A stretch of DNA of 64,000 nucleotides from assembly GCA_963970005.1 (NCBI GenBank), contig CAXAMN010006446.1, positions 1,052,510 through 1,116,509 on the forward strand, given 5' to 3'. Each line of letters begins with the position of its first letter. Positions within the stretch are counted from its first letter, which is position 1. Positions 10,701 through 19,700 of the stretch are shown here, piece by piece. The notes below the pieces were generated by a model, which saw only the letters and a program-made list of their open reading frames with translations, was not told the origin of the DNA and did no database searches. The position numbers and the translations under genes are program-made. This DNA comes from Durusdinium trenchii. Taxonomy: Eukaryota; Sar; Dinophyceae; Suessiales; Symbiodiniaceae.

Positions 10701-13700
10701 AGCTTCCACTTATCCCAACTTCTCCAACAACATAGAACCCTCCTCCATTTGTGCCAGCCTTTGCATTTTGAAGGTTGAGTATTGACCTATTCATCAACTG
10801 CAGGTCTCCCTGCACACAAAAGCCGCCGCCTTCATCTGCTGCTGCTACTGCATCAGAAACGCTCACATTTGACATTTCAGAAATCACAAGCTGGTCATTT
10901 GCAAGGAAACCTCCACCGAGCCCTGCTGCTGTGGCACGCTGAATGTTGACTGTTGAGTTGCTCACTGCAACCTTGCCACCAGCAAAGAACCCTCCACCAT
11001 AGAGTCCTCCACTTGTTGCATTCAGAATGATGAGGGTGGAACTATTGGAGATTTTGAATTCATTTGCTATGTAGAAGCCTCCCCCCTCTCCAGAGATTGC
11101 CTGGCAGTTGGATATCTTCACTGTTGAGTTTCTGGTTATCTCAACCTCTCCAAGGAAACCTCCTCCACCATCACCAGCTTTCGCATTTTGAATCTTCAGT
11201 GTTGAGTTGCCCGTCACCAGTAAATGATTGTCCACTCGAAAGCCTCCGCCCCGTTCTGCTACCGCGTCAGAAATGCTTACTTTTGACATTCCAGCAAGCA
11301 CAACCTTGTCGAGGGCACGGAAACCTCCACCAAGCCCTACTGCCGTGACATGCTGAATATTGACTGTTGAGTCGCCAATTGCGACCGTGCCAGCATAGAA
11401 TCCTGCACCAGATACTCCCGTTGCATTTAGAATGGCGAGGGTGGAGCCAGTGGAGATTTTCACATCTTTGGTAGCGGCAAAACCTCCCCCAGCTCCAGTG
11501 ACTACATGGCTGTTGGAAATCTTCACTGTGCTCCCAGCTATCTCAACCTCTCCAATGGAAATGAAGCCTCCTCCATTTTTGCCAGCTCTCACATTTTGAA
11601 GGTTGAGGTTTGAGTCTGTGATTCGACAACGCTTCTGCACCTGGAAACCTCCTCCTTGAATTCCTGCTTTTGCATCAGAAACGCTCACATTTGACATTTC
11701 AGAAATCACAAGCTGGTCATTTGCAAGGAAACCTCCACCGAGCCCTGCTGCTGTGGCACGCTGAATATTGACTGTTGAGTTGCTCATTGCAACCTTGCCC
11801 TCAGCAAAGAACCCTCCACCATAGGGTCCTCCACTTGTTGCATTCAGAATGATGAGGGTGGAACTATTGGAGATTTTGAATTCATTTTTTGTGTAGAAGC
11901 CTCCCCCATATCCAGAGACTGCCTGGCTATGAAGAATCTTCACCGTTGAGCTTCCTCCTATCTCAACCTTTTCGTTGGCGTAGATGCCTCCTCCACGGGC
12001 GCCAGCTTTCACATTTTGCAGGTTGAGCGTTGAATTCCTCGTCACCTGCAAACCCTTCCCTGCAAGGATTCCTCCACCATACTCTGCAGCTGTAGCATGC
12101 TGAATGGTTATTGTGGAATGGCTTGTCAAGTGGAGCTGTTCCTTTGCTAAGAAACCACCGCCGCTCCTTGCAGACGCATGCTTGATGAAAATCAGCCCGC
12201 CATCCTGGCAAGCTCCGCATACTCGCCCACTCTCTTCCGGCCAAATGTATTTAACAACTATATCTCTTTGGTCTATCGGTCTATCCTATTCACTTCACAG
12301 TGGATGATGATGGTTAGTAAAGGCCTATAGCGATCATTGTGTTACCGACTGGTACACAAAAACAGGTTTAAAATTGGTGCACCTGACATTCGAGCGAACC
12401 ACTTCGAACGTTTCATCCAGCGGTGTCTCGTTTCATCCGTTGGAGTTCACCGAATTCAGGAGTCTGGCGGACCTTGGGACAGTTCGGGGAGTTCGCGAAC
12501 AGGAAACCAAACACGGACATGTTCGAAAGCAAAGAAAAGGTATAGAAAACTGCCCCAAGAATAAAGACAACAACTATATAGATAGATAATAGATATCGAG
12601 ACAATCACCGAGCTTGAAAAACCAGCTGGAGCATGCTAGAGGATTCTAAAGGGAAAAGCGCACATAAGCAAAGGGTGAGGAAAGCGGAGGAAACATGGGG
12701 AAAGTGAGAACAATCGAAGGCCAAACCATGCACTGACGACGCTACCCTTCACATTAGCCATTCAGATCGGTGTTGCACAATTCGCCAGCACAAGATTTCT
12801 GTCTTTATCGACTGCAATCATGGCTGTGCCACGAGGACGCAATGCGTGCGTGAGGTGCATGGGATATTGTCCTCGAACCATCAAGAAAAGCGGGTGATTC
12901 TTGAGTTGACGGGGCGGTGAACAAACAAGCCAAGCGGCAAGTAGAACAAGGTCAGGGCATGCAAAGCACGAAGTAGAAACATGTGAGGGAAACACACAGG
13001 AACATGACAGGTCAGTTGGAGAGGAAAAGCCCTGCACCACCTGCAACTTACCAACTGGACATGTAGTGCAGGAAATGACAGGTCAATGGGGAACACATGC
13101 GGTCTGGGACCATTTTGCACCAATCGCTCCGGTCTCCACGGTGATCGCTGAGATCCGCACGGAAATGTCGGCGTCGCCCTTCACAAAGAATCCAGCGCCG
13201 TCGCCCTTCTGTGCCGAAACGTTCTCAATGAGGACTTTGGAGAGCTCACGTAGTCTCCTCGGAGGCCGCTCGCAGGTGGGTCCCTGGGTGGGGTCAGCTC
13301 AAAGTGTACATCGAGAGAATTGTGCACCTTTGAATCCGATGCTGTTCTATACCCAAAAGGAATCCAATAGAACACCCGGCTTATCCACTTAGGGAGGCTT
13401 CGGAAGGGGACACTGGACAAAGCGGGCAGGGCCCCCGCCAGCGGGTTTGGGCGCTGTTCGTGCCAGTGATCTTATGGAAGCAAAAAGAACCAACTCCTCG
13501 CACTGATCACAAACTTGCACTGGTCGGTGGCCATGTCTCAAGGCCCCCTCTCCGTAAAAGCCTCCGCCAGACTCGGCGGCTGCAGCATTCAGCACTCGAA
13601 GGCTTGAGGAAACCAACGTCCTTGGCCGCAAATCGAATTTGAAGAATCCAACTGAAGGATGGAGTTTGGTTTATGTTTGGTCTCACCAGGATGCTTCCGC

Positions 13701-16700
13701 GGTCTCCCTAATTAAGAACCCACATGAACACCAAGAAGGCAGCCCCTCTACACACCAGCAAGCTCTTGGAAGAACGGCCAAGGAGACCTATCTGCCTGTC
13801 ACCCTGCACACATGGTTGGCTTGGTCTGGACAGCCGTCTTTTAGAAAAGACTTGATAGCCATGGCCTCCAACCTGAGAGCGATGGCCTCCAACCTAATAG
13901 CGTCGTAATCCTTTTGCATTGATGGCCACAGGCCTTTGGGACAAAGTCAAAGCCCTTGAGCTCTCGAGAAGGGTAAAGACTCAGCGCCAGGGCCATTGTT
14001 TTGCAGGATGGACCCTCTTTTGCTTTTCCTTGCCAGGGACAAACTCTGTTTAAACAACTTGATCAGGGCTGCACACAATGCAGTTGCACAAGTGTCAATT
14101 GAGATCACCATTCCTAAGGAAGGATCAACAACTAAAGCGAATTGCCCTTATCCACTCCACTCTTGCTGCCCAACGGCAGGTCTGCAGCTGCAAGGCCACC
14201 CCCATTCACCGCTCGCGTGCCTCTCACCTTTGCGAACAGTTCTGACGTGCAATTGACACTGTCCAACTGTCCAACCACCCCGACCGCACTGGGTTGCACA
14301 GTTCACCGATCAGACGTGCAAACTGGACGACTGGACCTGGAACCATGTCCAGCACAGCGAAACCGGACGTCTCTTTGGTGGTTTCAATCACACCTGCTGC
14401 TCGCTATAAGCTACACCGTGAAACGGAAGGACGAGGTGTTCTTTGGGCTTTCCACTCCGACGACCACATCAAATGGAAGTGGAGATCACATGGCTCATTG
14501 GAGAACAATCTTCTGACGCCCAAACAAATTCTATGGAAAATGAGTCTGAGTGTCAAAGGGTGTCACATAGTGGTAGGCTAGTCTCTGCGTGCTCTCCAAG
14601 GGGCTGTGAGATTGGATCTCCTCAAAGTGACTGGCCCGTTGCTGTGAAAAGCGCCGCCCTTTTCGATAGAGAGATCTGGAGCTTCATGCCATGCTTCCAC
14701 TTGAGCATCTTCAAAGGTCATACTCCTCGGTTCGAGCGAGATCACTGGGTGTAGGACCGTTTCAATATGCAGAACCAATGCATCACTTATACAACTGCTC
14801 TTGTTGAGAATACCTTTCCAAAAAGCGAATTTGATGCTATTCTAGCTCAGTCTTCTTTGTTACCCTCCCTGCAATGAGCATGGAAGTCGACAATGCCTGG
14901 AAAAGTTCAGCATGAGTTTGATGCTATTCTCATTCTAGACGAGTCTTCTTTGTTAATTAACAACACGTGGAATAAACAAAACGAACACAGTGTTACCCTA
15001 ATGCTGTCAAAACAAACTCTAGGTCCTCGTTTCCACTTCTTTCACGCTTCTTGTGATACTGCGTCAGATGGACCCTTCTATATTTCACCAGAGTCAAGGG
15101 TCTCAGCTTCAATGCGAAGTGATTTCATCTGGATCTGCCTTGGCCACATGTGCAAGTCTCCAGCGAAAAAACGAAAATAACAATGTCCAATGACATGACA
15201 TCTATCGGATGGCTTAATTGAATTAACTTGTTTCATGTTGATCAAAGTACAACGATGTGTTGCTGCTTGGCTCAGCCCAACCGAGTCCTTTCACTAGTAT
15301 AAACCATACAACAACGTCACATTAGCAAAATCCATTGCATTCCATTCGCGCACAGGTCCACTGGCTATCGGCTGTCCTTCAGGTGTCTTTTGAGCCCTCA
15401 TTTAGCAAAAGCAAGCAAACAAAAATCAGCCACAGCACCCAGTGATGCGCAGCTCCCCACGCGTCCAGCAGGTCGTGACCACGCCCGAAGGAGCTGCTCC
15501 GCGCAGCTGTGCTGGTGCCGGAAAAGTGGGTCCTTGCAGCTGGCAGCGCACAGGCAAAGCGCCGGGCCTCAAATGGGAAAACATTCATTTAGGTTGTGGA
15601 ATATCATTTCAGGGTTCTGACATAGACGCTGTGCTAAGAAAACGTGGGCGAATTTCATGAAATAGACAGCAGCCGCGTTCTTCCAATCACGACATCGCTA
15701 CTATGGGCTCCTGGCCTTACTACATGGAGCAAGGACGCTACTAGGGGAACAGAATTGCAACAATTCTTCCGGCACCAAACATCAACACACCACACGTTAC
15801 GGCATTCAGCCAAGCAAGCGTCAGCTAGGAGACTGGTGGTACATGTAATGCGCCACCGAGTATTTCTCTTGCAGAAACTCATCCGAGACATGTTTATGGA
15901 CACCGGACCGCTGCTCTCAGGTGTGACGCTCTTTGTAAGAAACTGCGAAGCGGAGAACGCAAGGTAGGATGCGTATTGGGCTCTCTTTCCAAGACCTCAA
16001 AAGGGCTGCGGCGTAGCACAGGCTGAAGGTTTTTGGTCTTAACCTGAGTTAAAACGGTGAACCTGGCTGCTACTGCACAAGTATTCACACCCCCCTTTAA
16101 GCCAAGGGTTTGGTGAGACTCAAGGCGGAGCGCCCGCACTTGCTGACAACCAGGCAGTTCCACCCGCTCTGGACATGCGGGGCTGCCCGCTTATGGGCGG
16201 TTCATTCCGCTCCTGTCCTGTCATGGCCAGCCTTTCCCTCCTGCAGTATGAGCAGACTTCCATTCGCCACACCCAGCGGTTGGCCAGGTTGGGGCAGTCT
16301 GTCAACAGGTGAGGAGTTCGTCTCGACTCTTGGCCAATCAGCATTACCTTCATCCACATGTCTCCACCAGTTTCCTTGAGGACGATGTTCATAGCACCAT
16401 AAGCAAAGTTGCTCCTCGTGGATCTCGTCTGATGGGACACGTTGAAGTCCCTGGCAGTTGCTATACATTTGCACACGTCTGCCAGCCCTGGTATAAAACA
16501 CCGACCGATCCCTTCACATAGGGAACGGCTTTGTGTTAGGCTTTGGTCTGGGCATCGCCTTTGATTGCCCAGATGGGCGTCTAGCCCTTGGTTCTCCTGC
16601 CGGTGGTCGTGCCTCCTCTAATAGGGATTCAGGCGGGGCGACCCGCTCTTGCAGAATTGCATGCAGAATTGCATGTTCTGCTGGTTCTGGCTCCTCATCT

Positions 16701-19700
16701 GGCACCCCAGCGATCAGCAGATGACTCTTGCCAATCCTGGTGCTCCCAGCTACTCCACCACGTCGACGTGGTGTGTGCTGAGGCGGGGCTACCAGGTGGC
16801 GCAGTCCACCCACTGGCGGATCTGCCCGCTCAAGTGCCGGCTGGCGCCGGGACCCGGAACACCAGTGGGGCTAACCACTCAGTGCTCCGCTACCATGCGA
16901 AGCGGAGAACGCAAGGTAGGATGCGTATTGGGCTCTCTTTTCAAGACCTCAAAAGGGCTGCGGCGTAGCACAGATTCAAACCCTTTAGTCTTAACGTGAG
17001 TGAAAACGGTGAACCTGGCTGTTACTGTACAAGTATTCACAGAGACACTGGTGTGGGGCACGGTGGTAAGACAGACACAATGGACAAATACAACTTTGTG
17101 AAGTACTGTCACTTAGAAAACAGTCTTGTACGACACTCTTGGGAGACATTCCTTAGAAAACACTCCTGTAGGACTTCTGCAAGACATTCTCGTCATACAC
17201 TGCCAATTCCTAACAATTGCACACTCGGAGACTTCAAAGTTCATGGCGCACTGCGGCTTGACTCGGTGGTCTTTCTGGAATGTTCGGCTCTCAAATCTGT
17301 TCCTTATACTCAGGCAAACATTGTGGTGGTGCAATGTTATGAGAAACTCCGACACTCTGGTCAAGCGCACTTCTCACAAAACACTCTTGTCAGACGCTCT
17401 TCTGAGACACTGCTGCGCAGCACTCTTGTCAAACACTCTTGCAATCAGCGAATGCCACTTCCACAAGAATATTTCAACAAATTTCCACACTACACATCAC
17501 CACACCACAAATCAAAACGTGACACCGCAACTACAAAACACCCCCCGCAAAAACAAGACCACAAACATCACTACATATATCACCACGGACCACTGCAACG
17601 GTGAAGTACGGTTGCAGTGGCAAAGCGCCACTTCAAGCACCACTGCAACCGTACACCAGCAGCCTCAACGTCACTGCGTCACCCCAACTGCGGTCAGCAC
17701 ATTCCGCGAGAAGCAGAAGGAGGCAAAAGCACAGTCTTTCGAAGCCACGTGTCGCAGCGTGACCGGGAGAATAAAACTACACTACATTATACCGGCATAG
17801 ACCCCAGATAGCACTTCAAGAAAAGGATAGCATGGCAAGAGCGGGAGACAAGCTTGGGAGACATCCCACTCAAAGCCGGGAAAAGGATGGAAAAGGTAAA
17901 CAAGACCTAAATCATCTTATAACAGCATCCGCGTCAAAGGCAGGCAAGAGAATGACAAGGCGGCAGCGGCAGCCAAGAGCGAAATCAGGAACAGAGACAA
18001 GCTTGGGAACCACGGCGGCAGCGGCAGCCAAGAGCGAAATTATGAAAGGAGACAGGCTTGGGAGACCAGGCGGCAGCGGCAGCCAAGAGCGAAGTTATGA
18101 AGGGAGACAAGCTTGAGAAACAAGACGGCAGCGGCATCCAAGAGCGAAATCATGAAGGGAGACAAGCTTGAGAGACACGGCGGCAGCGGCAGCCAAAAGC
18201 GAAATCATGAAGGGAGACAAACTTGGGAGTCAAGGCAACAGTGGCAGCCAAAAGCGAAATCAGGAAGGGAGACAAGCTTGAGAGACGAGGCGGCAGCGGC
18301 AGCCAAAAGCAAAATCATGAAGGGAGACAAGCTTCACAGACAAGGCAGCAGCGGCAGCCAAAAGCGAAATCATGAAGGGAGACAAGCTTCACAGACAAGG
18401 CGGCAGCGGCAGCCGAGAGCGAAATCATGAAAGGAGACAAGCTTGGGAGACAGGGCGGCAGCGGCAGCCAAAAGCGAAACCATGAAGGGAGACAAGCTTG
18501 GGAGACAAGACGGCAGCGGCAGCAAAGAGCGAAATCATGAAGGGAGACAAGCTTCACAGACAAGGCGGCAGCGGCAGCCAAAAGCGACATCATGAAGGGA
18601 GACAAGCTTCACAGACAAGGCGGCAGCGGCAGCCAAGAGCGAAACCACGAAGGGAGACAAGATTGGGAGACAAGGCGGCAGCGGCAGCCAAAAGCGAAAT
18701 CATGAAGGAAGACAAGCTTGGGAGACAAGGCGGCAGCGGCAGCCAAGAGCGAAATCATGAAGGGAGACAAGCTTGGGAGACAAGGCGGGGTACTACCTGA
18801 CGTACACCTTCCCCACCTCACGACCCGGACATCGATTCGGGAGAAGTAGATTTTGCTTCCACCACGCCTTCACTTCTGTGTATGACCGCTCAGCTGGGTC
18901 CCAATTCCCAGCCTGGCAGGAGCTTTGCCTTTTGGGGGACCTTCTGGATCCTCCTCACCATGACTACTTTTGCTTTCAATATTCATGCTCCATGCTGGCA
19001 GCCCGAGGGTTCCACCTTAGCCATCGAAGGTGGGGGAGTCCGAGCCACTGGTGCTCCTATTAGTTCGACATCATGGACGAAGCATGATGGCAGTGAGGCA
19101 GTGACCTTCCTAGAACTATGGCACTCCAGATGAACAGGAATTCCCAACAGCACAGGAAAAAGCATACATCAGAGCATTGAAACGAGCGACATTGCACGGT
19201 ATGACATGGTACAAAAGACAGTATATGACTGCATCTCAACTTGGCGTGAATGTAAATGCCAGGAGTTGCAATCAAATTTCAATATCAGCTACACCTCAAC
19301 CTCCTGCCTACAGCTCCCCATTGAGCCAGAATCGTCGACCGTCGGTGAGATTTCGACAGAATAGACTGTCCTTCTTCTCCTGGAATATCGGTCAGTTGAA
19401 CATGTCCAAATGGGACCTATTCAGGGCTTGGCTTCATCAGCAACCCATCGACTGCGCCTGTTTGCAGGACACCGGATGGCAGTTCACAGGTGAATGGAAA
19501 GATCAACAATTCTCCTACATCCACTCAGGAGCTGGCAGCGGCAGCGGCAGCCAAGAGCGAAATCATGAAGGGAGACAAGCTTCACAGACAAGGCGGCAGC
19601 GGCAGCCAAAAGCGAAATCATGAAGGGAGACAAGCTTGGGAGACAAGGCGGCAGCGGTAGCCAAAAGCGAAATCATGAAGGGAGACAAGCTTGGGAGACA

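Noticed and set aside
10086..11348. Plus-strand open frames opposite the giant exon of G2 (and the equivalents in G3-G5)
   Set aside because: They are the antisense of the GGGF repeat codons and vary from copy to copy, whereas the minus-strand frame is conserved.
9898..12204. Recent transfer of the beta-helix from bacteria (polymorphic membrane proteins of chlamydiae)
   Set aside because: The rung pattern is similar in style only; flanking rungs are split by dinoflagellate-type introns and the domain is embedded in a eukaryotic signal-peptide and TIR-like gene.
15944..17041. Simple segmental duplication of about 146 bp
   Set aside because: The repeats end exactly at TG and CA and are bordered by a primer-site-like and a purine-tract sequence in the correct order, which a chance duplication would not explain.
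16996..17800. Plus-strand open frames of about 200 codons
   Set aside because: They overlap each other in two frames over degenerate ACACTCTTGTC-like repeats, overlap the LTR of the TRIM-like element at the start, and show no conserved residues.
17832..18800. Arg/Gln-rich repetitive proteins on the plus strand and their minus-strand mirror frames
   Set aside because: They are readings of the 55-bp satellite; frame continuity follows from the unit being 3n+1 with few stop-forming trinucleotides.
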